Shown in pieces: positions 1 to 7,887 of a stretch of 30,439 bases of DNA. How positions within the stretch are numbered: the stretch's first letter is position 1; each line of letters begins with the position of its first letter. The notes under the pieces were generated by a model. It saw only the letters and a list, made by a program, of their open reading frames with translations. It searched no databases and had not been told where the DNA came from. Source of the stretch: JAQIBY01 sp034658655 (lineage in GTDB: Bacteria; Bacteroidota; Bacteroidia; Bacteroidales; ML635J-15); the NCBI GenBank assembly GCA_034658655.1, contig JAYEFQ010000153.1, positions 1 to 30,439 on the forward strand, in the 5' to 3' direction. A program made the translations under genes and the position numbers.

Positions 1-1
1 T

Positions 2-145
2 ACTCGATTGGGATTAAACGGCTCAGAATATAGTAAAAATGGATTGATAATTCTTGAGATGAAGGGAAATGATAAAGATCGTGAAAATTTTCTGCGTAAA
101 TTGAATGATTTCCCCGGAGTTGAAGTCCAAAAGATGGAATTTTAA
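2..145 (+). CDS. C-terminal part of a TM1266-like (ACT-fold) small protein, partial
   Basis: An open frame enters from the left edge and ends in TAA at 143-145, giving 47 residues. Visible features are RLGLNGSEYSKNGLIILEM near the edge and the ending FPGVEVQKMEF. The pattern of a small hydrophobic strand, a helix with KL, then P-G-V-x-V matches the C-terminal half of the roughly 80-residue ACT-like TM1266 family, often annotated as a putative iron-only hydrogenase system regulator. Only two bases separate it from the Rrf2 gene, so the two are probably co-transcribed. If the family call is right, [FeFe]-hydrogenase maturation genes may lie upstream, outside the window. NikR or another ACT-fold protein is an alternative. 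The assignment rests on remembered family pattern only. Confidence 0.5.
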   Translation, partial: TRLGLNGSEYSKNGLIILEMKGNDKDRENFLRKLNDFPGVEVQKMEF

Positions 146-147
146 TT

Positions 148-552
148 ATGTCGGGGATTATTAATCTAACGCGTGCAGCTAGCATCGGAATTCATGCTTG
201 CGTTTTAATTTCAAACTCGAAAGATCGTTTGAATGTAACACAAATTGCTGATGCGCTAAAGGCTTCTTCTCATCATGTTGCGAAAGTTTTGCAGAAATTA
301 GCCGCCGAGGGAATTTTGCATTCATCAAAAGGGGCGAGCGGAGGTTTTTCCATGGCAATTAATCCGTCAAAAATAAATTTGCTGCATATTTACGAAATAA
401 TTCAAGGTCCGATTGAAGAGTCTCATTGTCCCGAGTATTCTGATATTTGTCCGTTCGATGAATGTATCTGGGGTGACTTCGGAAATCAAACGAGAGAAAA
501 TTTCAAAAGCTATCTTGCCTCTCGAAGTTTGGAGAGCGTGAAGGTTGATTGA
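148..552 (+). CDS. Rrf2 family transcriptional regulator
   Basis: This 134-residue protein has the length and layout of Rrf2 regulators. An N-terminal winged helix covers about residues 5-75, with the typical TQIADALKASSHHVAKVLQKL recognition region (about 31-51) and a glycine-rich wing (KGASGGFSM, 61-69). Three cysteines follow at 94, 101 and 106 (C-x6-C-x4-C), in the place where IscR and NsrR bind an Fe-S cluster, so a redox, iron or NO sensing role is likely. The target genes cannot be read from the sequence. The ATG lies two bases after the stop of the preceding TM1266-like gene, which points to an operon, and the gene converges with the btuG-like gene. Confidence 0.88.
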   Translation: MSGIINLTRAASIGIHACVLISNSKDRLNVTQIADALKASSHHVAKVLQKLAAEGILHSSKGASGGFSMAINPSKINLLHIYEIIQGPIEESHCPEYSDICPFDECIWGDFGNQTRENFKSYLASRSLESVKVD

Positions 553-640
553 CCCTTCGACTGCGTTCAGAGTAAATTTTGATTGATTTTTTCGGACAAC
601 AATGAATTTTAAATTATATTTTCACTTTTAACAATAAAAT

Positions 641-1738
641 TTATGGATTTGTCTCTTTAAAACAAAAACTTCCAGGGATAATTCCTGTGTCAAATTCATT
701 AATAAAATTTCCGTCTCCAGAATACCGAGAAACCGTTCCTGCCTGAACATTGTCCTTGGCATCGCCCACATAAATTTCTTTTCGTTTTCTGTCGATAGCA
801 AGGCTGTAAAATCCTCCGATTTGTCCATATTCATAAGTGCTTTCAATTAGTGTTTTAGCTTGTTCTGATTGATGTACAGCGAAAAAACAAACATCGTGAT
901 TGATGAAAAATAAGCTGTCACCAGACGCATTTATGCATAAATTGGTTGGATTGAAGTCTTGTTCTAATTCAATGCGTTTAATGATATTTAGATTTGATGT
1001 GTTTATACAAGTCAAACTAGCAAGTTCATTTCCATACGGATTTCCTTCAAAACCTCCGTCGGATAGTACCCATAGACGATTCAGATTATCCAAGCACATT
1101 GAATTTGGTTGTTTTCCGACTTGAATTGAATCAATTAGCTCGTCAGTATTTGAATTGATAACCAGAATTTGATTATCAAAACTCCAGGCGTTTGTAAAGA
1201 CAAGGCTGTCAATTTGTACAAATTCTTCTGACGGATGCTGGTAAAAATCGCTTTGCGGATTAGAAATGTCTATGCTTCCGATTTTTTTCATGGATTTTGG
1301 ATTGACAATGTGAATTGCTTGCGCATATAAATCTGATACATAAGCTTTATCGTCGGATAAAAAATGTATTTGTCGTGGAGAATCCAGTTCGGTAATCTTT
1401 CCGATAAATCGAAAATTATTGATGTTCATTATCATGATTTTGCCGCTGTTGTTAAGGACAATGTATGCCAGGCTATCACGAATTGTCATCGACTGAGCTA
1501 CGTCGCCAAGCGGTATTCCGTTGGTGTTGAAAAATACATTTTGTATGACATCTTTTGTCTCCAAATCATAATATGTGAGTGATGCATTATTGTACATGAA
1601 ATTTCCTTCGTTAATTACAAATAATCCTTCGTAGGGAAAGTTGTTATAAGTCACAGACTCCCACAATTCATCGTCTCTCATGCATGATGTGATGCTGAGA
1701 AGAATTAGTCCGATAATTATGAATGGAAGCTTTTTCAT
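641..1738 (-). CDS. btuG: BtuG-like surface beta-propeller lipoprotein (cobalamin capture)
   Basis: This 365-residue lipoprotein has a short signal peptide and a lipobox ending at Cys19 (SITSC). The rest is made of repeated short strands of YncE/DUF5074 propeller type, for example GLFVINEGNF near the start and IDRKRKEIYVGDAKDN near the end. In Bacteroides, BtuG is a surface lipoprotein propeller that binds vitamin B12 very tightly and passes it to BtuB. Here the gene starts one base after the btuB stop and is the last gene of a riboswitch-controlled operon, which supports the same role. The propeller fold alone would not prove B12 binding; the context does most of the work. The gene faces the Rrf2 gene, and I see no convincing terminator in the gap between them. 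Confidence 0.78.
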   Translation of the reverse strand: MKKLPFIIIGLILLSITSCMRDDELWESVTYNNFPYEGLFVINEGNFMYNNASLTYYDLETKDVIQNVFFNTNGIPLGDVAQSMTIRDSLAYIVLNNSGKIMIMNINNFRFIGKITELDSPRQIHFLSDDKAYVSDLYAQAIHIVNPKSMKKIGSIDISNPQSDFYQHPSEEFVQIDSLVFTNAWSFDNQILVINSNTDELIDSIQVGKQPNSMCLDNLNRLWVLSDGGFEGNPYGNELASLTCINTSNLNIIKRIELEQDFNPTNLCINASGDSLFFINHDVCFFAVHQSEQAKTLIESTYEYGQIGGFYSLAIDRKRKEIYVGDAKDNVQAGTVSRYSGDGNFINEFDTGIIPGSFCFKETNP

Positions 1739-1739
1739 A

Positions 1740-3731
1740 TCAAAATTTAAGCGATAAAATGAACATATAATTTCGTCCTGGCATGGGGCGATAAAGGATT
1801 GAGTGATAGGTTTCGTTGAATAGATTATAGATTTTTATTTCAGCAGACAGTGCCATTTTTTCGAACTCATGATTTTTTCCGATGCCTAAATCATTCATAA
1901 AATAAGGATACAGCCAATCTCGTTTGCTGATATCGTTTGTAGAGGTTGTAAATCGCTCACTGTATGCATTATGCTGCCATGAAATAGAGAAACCTTTGTA
2001 TGCAATGCGTGCAAACAGATTTCCTGAGTGTACCGGAATGTAAACCAATTGTTTCCCGTAAGTTTCACTGCCCCAAATATCTGGGTCACCGTAATTTAAG
2101 GCTTTTGTGAGTGCATAATTTCCTGAAACTTGATAATTTATTTTTCCGAATTTTCCGTGAAGGCCTGCATTCGCCTCTATGCCTTTCGATATTACCCGCC
2201 TGACATTCTTTGCTGTCCAATAAGCCTGAAAGGAGGGAACCCATAAAATCCAGTTTTCTATATCGGAATAATAGCCAGTGAATTCTGCATGCAGGCTTGT
2301 GTTATTGATCCGTTTTTGATATGCTATGCCTGCTTCGGTACTAAATCCGAACTCGGGTTTTAACTCAGGATTTCCGCCCGGCTGCCAGTACAAATCGTTT
2401 AAACTAGGTTGATGATAATTTTGAGAAATATTTGCTTTTAATATCAGATTTTCTTGCTTAAATGGTTTGAAATCAATACCAAACCAAGGAGTAATTTGCT
2501 GCAATTTCCCATCAATCATAGATTCCCTGACTTGAAGCGCAAGATTTACGGATTCTGCGAATTGTTTTGAAAGACTTGCAAAAACTGAGATGTTGCTGCG
2601 TTGTGCATCATATCCCAATTGTGACACTGTATCTTTACTCTTGACACGATGAAAATCGCTGTTTAATTTCCCGATAAGTTTAAATTTATTCTCGAAATCA
2701 CGTGAGTATTCCAATGTATTGTAATTGCTTAAAAAACGACTTTCGGTATAAATTGCAGGTATTTCGCCTAATCCGCTGATGAAATTAATTTGTTGATATC
2801 TGCTGTTTTCTGTTGCAATTCCTGAGTTGATACTCATACGAGATTTATCGGTGTAATGCGTCCAATCTGCAACAAGCTTGTGGGCAACGTTTTCCTGAAG
2901 ATTTCGATTAGAATTGTCTGGTCCTTCGTAACTTGTTGCTTGCGGGATGGTGCGTTCGGAATTTTGTCCCCAATAGCTCAGAGAGATAATATGTGATGCT
3001 GCCGGACGATAATAAACTTCCTGCAAAATTCCATATTTTCCGTACGCGGCATTATTATTGGTGTCTGTCGGATGTGTGATTTCGCCGGTTTCGGGATGTA
3101 TTTCTGCAATTCCGCGATTAATAAACGGATAATCATTTTCGGAGTGATTGTTGTAAATTCGGCTTCTGATTTGCAGTTTCTTGTTGCCGTAGCTGATGTC
3201 GGCAAATTCATCGTGGGTGTGAAACGAACCGATAGCTTGAGTATAGCCGAAATTCCATCCGTTTGACCATTTGCTTTGATTGTCTAATACAATTGCTCCG
3301 CCTAATCCGCCACCGGATTCAGATATGGATGCATTTCCAAATTTCAGTTTGATTTTGTCCGTTATATACACCGGAATCAGTGAGAAATCGGCTGTCCCTG
3401 TCATCGGATTGCTGATTTTTATGCCATTCCAACTGACTTGCGTGTGTGAGCTTGCTGTTCCGCGAAACGAGATGGTGGCAAGTGCTCCACGACCGTTGTT
3501 TTTAATGAAAACTGAGGAGTTTTCAGATAAAATATCCGCGATGGATCGATTTATTTTGCTTTGGAGAATTGTTGTGTCTATATTTTGGGCTTTACTGCCT
3601 GCATTTTCCTGTTGAAATATTTGTTTTGCCGAAATCTCAACTTGTTTGATTTGAAATACGGTGTCAGCAAGGTATTGAGCGAATATCTCACAGGGGAAAA
3701 TTACAATTAATATGATAATAAATCGCCGCAT
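1740..3731 (-). CDS. btuB: BtuB-type TonB-dependent vitamin B12 receptor
   Basis: This 663-residue protein has a signal peptide ending near FAQ (residues 17-19), then a plug domain (about 45-150) with the typical GRGALATISFRGTASSHTQV and WNGIKISNPMTG segments. A long run of amphipathic strands forms the 22-strand barrel, ending in a terminal phenylalanine (FILSLKF), as outer-membrane barrels do. It imports cobalamin across the outer membrane using TonB energy. The specificity call rests on the upstream cobalamin riboswitch and the BtuG-like gene downstream. No N-terminal carboxypeptidase-regulatory-like domain is present, unlike SusC proteins. The ATG overlaps the stop of the preceding gene in a TAATG arrangement, which suggests translational coupling. 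Confidence 0.88.
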   Translation of the reverse strand: MRRFIIILIVIFPCEIFAQYLADTVFQIKQVEISAKQIFQQENAGSKAQNIDTTILQSKINRSIADILSENSSVFIKNNGRGALATISFRGTASSHTQVSWNGIKISNPMTGTADFSLIPVYITDKIKLKFGNASISESGGGLGGAIVLDNQSKWSNGWNFGYTQAIGSFHTHDEFADISYGNKKLQIRSRIYNNHSENDYPFINRGIAEIHPETGEITHPTDTNNNAAYGKYGILQEVYYRPAASHIISLSYWGQNSERTIPQATSYEGPDNSNRNLQENVAHKLVADWTHYTDKSRMSINSGIATENSRYQQINFISGLGEIPAIYTESRFLSNYNTLEYSRDFENKFKLIGKLNSDFHRVKSKDTVSQLGYDAQRSNISVFASLSKQFAESVNLALQVRESMIDGKLQQITPWFGIDFKPFKQENLILKANISQNYHQPSLNDLYWQPGGNPELKPEFGFSTEAGIAYQKRINNTSLHAEFTGYYSDIENWILWVPSFQAYWTAKNVRRVISKGIEANAGLHGKFGKINYQVSGNYALTKALNYGDPDIWGSETYGKQLVYIPVHSGNLFARIAYKGFSISWQHNAYSERFTTSTNDISKRDWLYPYFMNDLGIGKNHEFEKMALSAEIKIYNLFNETYHSILYRPMPGRNYMFILSLKF

Positions 3732-5140
3732 TACTGATTAATGATGAAAGAATAGGTTTTGGAGTTTACTGCTTTGCTTAGTTTGATCAGATAAATTCCG
3801 TTGGCAAAATCCGAGACATCGATAGGCTGATTTTCTTGATAATCATTTATTTGCAATACCGATTTTCCGGTGCTGTTATAAATTTGGATTTCTGCATTGG
3901 AGATTCCCTCAATTTTCAGGTAATTTTGAGCAGGAGAGGGGTAAATCGAAATTTCAGCGAAATTGCTTGTTGAAATGCTGTTATTTATCTCGACATAAAC
4001 TGTTTGTGAGTAAGAAATTTCAGGATTATCCGTTAAGAAAATTGTGATTTCAAGCGTTCCGCTGCTTTGTAAATTCAGTATATTATTACCGTCAATTTGA
4101 GCGTTTTGCATGGATAAATTCCATGAATAATTTGCTGCCTGATTGATTCTCCCCATTTGAAAGCAGAGCGGATTAAGTTGGATGTTTTCAGTTCGAATTG
4201 TGTCTGGAAGTGTTTCAAACATAACGAAATTAGTTTTTCCTGAAATCGTATTGTTTGGGGAAACAACACATGCTCCAGTAATTTCTGTAGAGAGTTCGCC
4301 AAGCCAACCCGCATCGTTTTGCATGGCATTTTGCACTTTAATAAAATGAATTTCATCCAAATTTAGATAGTTTCCGTCTGAATCTATTGCCCATGAAATG
4401 TCAAATCCGTCTCCACCTGAGTTTTCAATGCTTTCTGTGTAGGGATTGTCGGGAATTGTCCATGGTGCAGTGCCTCGCGGGTTGTTGTCTGCATATCCGA
4501 AAGCTCGTCGGTACGATTTTATATTGGATGCGTTTGATTTGTCTATATGTCCTTTGATATAACTGCCGCCAAGTATGTAGTTTTGAGGAGTGACTCGAGG
4601 AAATGAGTCATAATTCGGATAATAATTTTGAGTATGAAAACTGTTTGCTGCAATGACACCTGTATTCCCGAAATTATCTGACCATGGTATGTCTGCTCCA
4701 TCTTCATTGGGATTGAAATAGTTAACTTCGTAATTGTGTATGGATGTTTCGAAAAAATAGTCGCTTCCTGCCAATTCCTGCCAAGTGTCATCGGGAATTC
4801 CGTTTTCATTTTCATCTTTCATGACATAAACAACCGCTGCTTCAGAAAAATTGGATATGGCATTGCTAAAAATTGTAAAATCGACTCCATAAGGATTATC
4901 GGGATGATTTTGTACGGGATTTTCGAATGTAAAAATTATATATCCGCCGAAAGCGCCGAGATTAAGACTGCCTTCAATACCACCGATCAGTGAGTTTGCT
5001 GATGCAGGTACTCCCCAAGGCGCCGTGTTTATATACTGTCCCGGTGCGGGTACATATTCAATCACATTTGAAATGTATTGTGCTTTTGTTGCTGTGTAAA
5101 GCGAACAAATAGTCAAAATACTGAAAATTATTTTTTTCAT
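3731..5140 (-). CDS. T9SS-exported surface protein of the B12 uptake operon
   Basis: I chose the ATG at 5140, giving 469 residues, because it opens a clean signal peptide (MKKIIFSILTICSLYTATKA). The longer open frame upstream only reads through the riboswitch. The main domain (about 22-290) contains GGYIIFTFENP, a D-x-N-x-N-G-x-x-D-D stretch followed by TWQELAGSDYF, and GWLGELSTEITGA. These match the Bacteroidota proteins loosely annotated as cell surface protein that often sit beside BtuB. The last 75 or so residues are a T9SS type A sorting domain (ISIYPSPAQNYLKIEG through GIYLIKL). It is the first gene of the operon and directly follows the riboswitch. A role in capturing or holding cobalamin at the surface is inferred from position; no ligand site can be pointed to. 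Confidence 0.75.
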   Translation of the reverse strand: MKKIIFSILTICSLYTATKAQYISNVIEYVPAPGQYINTAPWGVPASANSLIGGIEGSLNLGAFGGYIIFTFENPVQNHPDNPYGVDFTIFSNAISNFSEAAVVYVMKDENENGIPDDTWQELAGSDYFFETSIHNYEVNYFNPNEDGADIPWSDNFGNTGVIAANSFHTQNYYPNYDSFPRVTPQNYILGGSYIKGHIDKSNASNIKSYRRAFGYADNNPRGTAPWTIPDNPYTESIENSGGDGFDISWAIDSDGNYLNLDEIHFIKVQNAMQNDAGWLGELSTEITGACVVSPNNTISGKTNFVMFETLPDTIRTENIQLNPLCFQMGRINQAANYSWNLSMQNAQIDGNNILNLQSSGTLEITIFLTDNPEISYSQTVYVEINNSISTSNFAEISIYPSPAQNYLKIEGISNAEIQIYNSTGKSVLQINDYQENQPIDVSDFANGIYLIKLSKAVNSKTYSFIINQ

Positions 5141-5141
5141 A

Positions 5142-5170
5142 GCTGCAATTTTTAGTTCAGATTTTGCAGC
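5142..5170 (-). promoter_or_regulatory. Possible start-codon hairpin (riboswitch expression platform)
   Basis: Read on the minus strand, GCTGCAA (5164-5170) can pair with TTGCAGC (5142-5148) across a 15-base loop. The stem ends one base before the ATG at 5138-5140. A stem here could block ribosome access and serve as the switchable part of the cobalamin riboswitch about 70 bases upstream. Pairing was found by eye and no folding energy was computed. Confidence 0.35.
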
Positions 5171-5237
5171 GAGGGATTCTTGATGATGAATCGTACAGCT
5201 GATATGCACCCGTTCTCCGCAGTCTACAAAATCTATG

Positions 5238-5395
5238 GCATTTGGCAGGTCTTCTGACTTGTCCCTTTTTGTTGCCTTCCCATCAGCCAAGAGGCGGACA
5301 GTGGCGAAGTATAACAAAAGTCCGGTATGGACCGGGACTCACAGCAGCGGGAACTGTTACCGATTTTCACGGTATTCCCTTTTAATTCGGGGTTT
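5238..5395 (-). promoter_or_regulatory. Cobalamin riboswitch
   Basis: On the minus strand the conserved landmarks of the adenosylcobalamin riboswitch occur in order. They are AAAGGGAATACCGTGAAAAT with its paired ATCGGT, then the CCCGCTGCTGTGAGTCC segment, GCCACTG, GATGGGAAGGC, and the B12 box AGTCAGAAGACCTGCC (5244-5259). It lies about 100 bases before the first gene of the operon formed by the T9SS surface protein, btuB and btuG. High cobalamin should therefore switch the operon off. The exact ends are approximate. Confidence 0.93.
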
Positions 5396-5426
5396 GAATA
5401 TCAAACCATTGAAACCAATGCTGATG

Positions 5427-5434
5427 CAAATTTA
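5427..5434 (-). promoter_or_regulatory. Bacteroidota -7 promoter element for the B12 operon
   Basis: TAAATTTG on the minus strand fits the TAnnTTTG consensus of the Bacteroidota primary sigma factor. It would place transcription start near 5420, just before the riboswitch. The -33 element is weak. Confidence 0.45.
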
Positions 5435-5476
5435 ATGATTATGTTGAATAATGTACTTGTGAATCTTGAAATTTTC

Positions 5477-5514
5477 AAAAAAAATCCTGCATGTTTTTAA
5501 TCATGCAGGATTTT
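5477..5514 (-). terminator. Rho-independent terminator
   Basis: Minus-strand AAAATCCTGCATG (5502-5514) pairs perfectly with CATGCAGGATTTT (5481-5493) around an 8-base loop and is followed by a run of eight T (5477-5484). It lies five bases past the stop of the truncated T9SS cargo gene, which it must once have terminated. It also isolates the B12 operon promoter from read-through. Confidence 0.88.
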
Positions 5515-5518
5515 GAGA

Positions 5519-5890
5519 TTATTGTTTTTGGATTTTGAAATTCCAATCGTTATGTTTTGTTTTAATTTTAATTAGGTATAGTCCCGGAGTTAGGTTAGGA
5601 AGTGACAGTTGTTTGTGCATATCCGACTGCGGAACGTCAATTTGCCAATTTGAGATACTTTTGCCGAGTGGGTCAATTAAATCAATTTGTACATTAGTTT
5701 CTATCCAATTTTCAAATAATAGGCTGATATCACGATCAACGATATTTGGGTAAACTTGTACGATTGGCATATTATCATCTTCAAAACATTTAGTTGTTTG
5801 AATGTTGAATGTTTCATTTCTTCTATCAAAGTCAAACTGGGATAGTTTGTAATAAATTGTGCCACTCGGAGGATTTTGATCTAACGGAAC
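5519..5890 (-). pseudogene. 3' remnant of a T9SS type A cargo gene
   Basis: The open frame runs from about 5890, without a start codon, to TAA at 5519-5521. It begins in the style PPSGTIYYKLSQFDFD, the stretch that usually precedes a sorting domain. It continues into a full T9SS type A C-terminal domain (VQVYPNIVDRDISLLF through LTPGLYLIKIK). An ATG at 5770 would give only 83 residues of sorting domain, with no signal peptide or cargo, so a functional product is unlikely. The frame breaks exactly at the left end of the IS1634-type element, so the 5' part of the gene was lost with that insertion or a later deletion. It was not found on the other side of the element. Confidence 0.8.
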
Positions 5891-5895
5891 TTACT
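5885..5895. repeat. Left terminal inverted repeat of the IS1634-type element
   Basis: CGGAACTTACT is the exact reverse complement of 7812-7822. Similarity resumes further in, at TGAGGTTT. Confidence 0.7.
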
Positions 5896-5950
5896 ACAAA
5901 AAATTGAGGTTTTGCAAGGCTTTGACCCTGATTTTTTTTGACTTCTGTAG

Positions 5951-7678
5951 CTACATTTTCATAATATCCTCTATTTTGATATTAAACAATTTTGTAATTT
6001 CATTCTGAATTTCATTCAGTTCCGGAACTAAAATTTTCTTCATTCTATGTCCTATTTCTAATTCACTTACTTTAATGTTGTTTAATTCGTCAGTAATATC
6101 ATCGTATGATAATTGGCAATTATTTTTTTTATTGTAAGTTTTTAACCATGGATAAATACTGGTTTCTAACTCTTTAACTATGGCATAAGAAAACATGCAT
6201 ACAAAAACATGACCTCTGGTTTGAGTCTCGTTTATATGATAAATTGGTCTGATATTTAATTTGTCTGTCTTTAAATCTCTGAAAGCATGTTCTACATTTT
6301 GTAATTCTTTATATTTTTCTCTGACTTCTTTGGTTGTCATTTCTTCTTTTGAAACAGTACTTTCTATTACATATTTTCCATCTAAACTCTTTTGATCTTG
6401 ATAGTTATCAAGTTCGTAATCAATCTTAAATTCATCATTGGTAATCGTTATTGTGTAGAACTTCGACATCTTGTATTGCTCCAAAGCTTTTGTTGCTCTA
6501 TACTTGTAATTGTCAAGTTTTTTTTGAGTAAAATCGGTTACTATTTTCTTGTTTTTATGCCCCTTTTTTATTTTTTCTATGTTGTCTAAATTTTGTTTTC
6601 TGCGTTTTTTCCACGATTTTTTTATTGCATTTATTTCTTGTTCAAACCTTGATTTTAAGTTTTCTCTTGTTTGATTTTTTTCTTTTTGCAATATCGGATT
6701 ATTACATAAAATATACCGAGTACCGGCTTCTTCTATTTCTACTAAATTATCTGAAAATAATTCTAACTGTATTACCTCATCATTTATCAATGCCCTTATT
6801 TCACTATTTGACAAAGCACTTATATAACGAATATTCTGACGCTCATCCGCTGAAAGTTCTTCTAAATTTAATCGAATACGCATTCCTCTATCTCCCACTA
6901 AAACAATATTTTGCGCACCAAATTGTTCTTTTAAATCTTTTAGTTGTCCATTTACTGTTTTATAATCAAGCTCGTTACCCTTAAACACTTCAATTTTTAA
7001 GGGAAAACCTGTACTATCGGTAATAAGACCGATGGTTATTTGCTTTTTCCCTTTCTTTTTGTCTCTGTTGTAACCAAAGGCCGAAAGTGCATTTTGAGTT
7101 CCTTCAAAATAACTACTTGTTATATCATACAAATAAATATCTTTATGTCGATTTCGATGATAAAGATTCCATTTTTTTTCAACCTTAGTTTGCATTATAC
7201 TCAAGTCTGATAACTGAGAATATAAATCATCAAGTTTAAGGTTTTTGATGTCAATATTTAATAGCTCCGGCAAATAATTATTGCGTTTTATCCAGTTGAA
7301 AATCTGCAATTTACTGCCTTGGGTTACAATTTTTCCTATTATCATTAATTTGATAATATTTGCATTAAATCCGAATGTTTTATCCAGAGTTTCGGTTATT
7401 CGTAGTCTGTTCATTACTGTAATGAGCAGGTGGATAAAGCCGAAATCAACAGTCTTTTTTATTTCAATATCCTGACTATCAACAAGAAAGCCTTTTGTTT
7501 TGTTAATTGATGTCTTAAAGGCTGTTATCGTTTTATTATCTAAACCAAGTTTAGATAAATTTAAGACAACTTTGGTTTTTGGTTCGCCTGTTTCTTTGTC
7601 TCTATACTTTTCGCACAGCAATACCGTTTGGTAAGTTTTGCCGTTTTTCCCTTTGCTTTTATTGAATTGTAAATACAT
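5951..7678 (-). CDS. IS1634 family transposase
   Basis: This 575-residue DDE transposase appears intact. The likely catalytic residues are Asp185 in IYLYDITSSYFEG, Asp263 in VLVGDRGM and Glu463 in LQNVEHAFRDLK. A long lysine-rich insertion (about 330-405, likely coiled coil) lies between the second Asp and the Glu, as is common in this family. The N-terminus is typical too (short strands, then KTKVVLNLSKLG). The gene starts about 140 bases inside one terminal repeat and stops about 55 bases from the other. It is the only mobile gene in the window that looks able to work. It moves its own element by cutting and joining DNA ends. Confidence 0.88.
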   Translation of the reverse strand: MYLQFNKSKGKNGKTYQTVLLCEKYRDKETGEPKTKVVLNLSKLGLDNKTITAFKTSINKTKGFLVDSQDIEIKKTVDFGFIHLLITVMNRLRITETLDKTFGFNANIIKLMIIGKIVTQGSKLQIFNWIKRNNYLPELLNIDIKNLKLDDLYSQLSDLSIMQTKVEKKWNLYHRNRHKDIYLYDITSSYFEGTQNALSAFGYNRDKKKGKKQITIGLITDSTGFPLKIEVFKGNELDYKTVNGQLKDLKEQFGAQNIVLVGDRGMRIRLNLEELSADERQNIRYISALSNSEIRALINDEVIQLELFSDNLVEIEEAGTRYILCNNPILQKEKNQTRENLKSRFEQEINAIKKSWKKRRKQNLDNIEKIKKGHKNKKIVTDFTQKKLDNYKYRATKALEQYKMSKFYTITITNDEFKIDYELDNYQDQKSLDGKYVIESTVSKEEMTTKEVREKYKELQNVEHAFRDLKTDKLNIRPIYHINETQTRGHVFVCMFSYAIVKELETSIYPWLKTYNKKNNCQLSYDDITDELNNIKVSELEIGHRMKKILVPELNEIQNEITKLFNIKIEDIMKM

Positions 7679-7811
7679 TTTGCAAAGATAACAAATAGTT
7701 TCTACATAAACAAGCTTAACTAAATAAATGCCAAATATTTATTATTTGCAATCTGTTGCTACAAAATGCAACTTTTCCTGAGCTATTGCCCATGAAACCT
7801 CATAAGTAGCA

Positions 7812-7822
7812 AGTAAGTTCCG
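7812..7822. repeat. Right terminal inverted repeat of the IS1634-type element
   Basis: AGTAAGTTCCG is the reverse complement of 5885-5895. The AAACCTCA block lies further in, matching TGAGGTTT on the left. Confidence 0.7.
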
Positions 7823-7887
7823 ATAAAAATCAATCCGTATTTATATGCTGAGCGGGCATAAACTAAGTTTTATAAAGATATAATGTG

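Larger units (their letters stand above)
5885..7822 (-). mobile_element. IS1634-type insertion sequence, apparently complete
   Basis: The element is about 1938 bp and carries one full-length transposase gene on the minus strand. CGGAACTTACT at 5885-5895 recurs as its exact reverse complement at 7812-7822. A second matching block, TGAGGTTT, follows nine bases further in on both sides, giving imperfect terminal repeats of about 28 bp. I see no direct target duplication in the bases just outside. The left end cuts the T9SS cargo remnant. On the right only about 65 bases separate it from the end of an IS4-type relic. Confidence 0.75.

Noticed and set aside
5141..5317. N-terminal extension of the T9SS surface protein reading frame
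   Set aside because: It translates the riboswitch and leader. The signal peptide begins at 5140.
5519..5770. 83-residue gene encoding a bare T9SS domain
   Set aside because: The frame continues upstream with typical cargo sequence and lacks a signal peptide, so it is a remnant and not a small gene.
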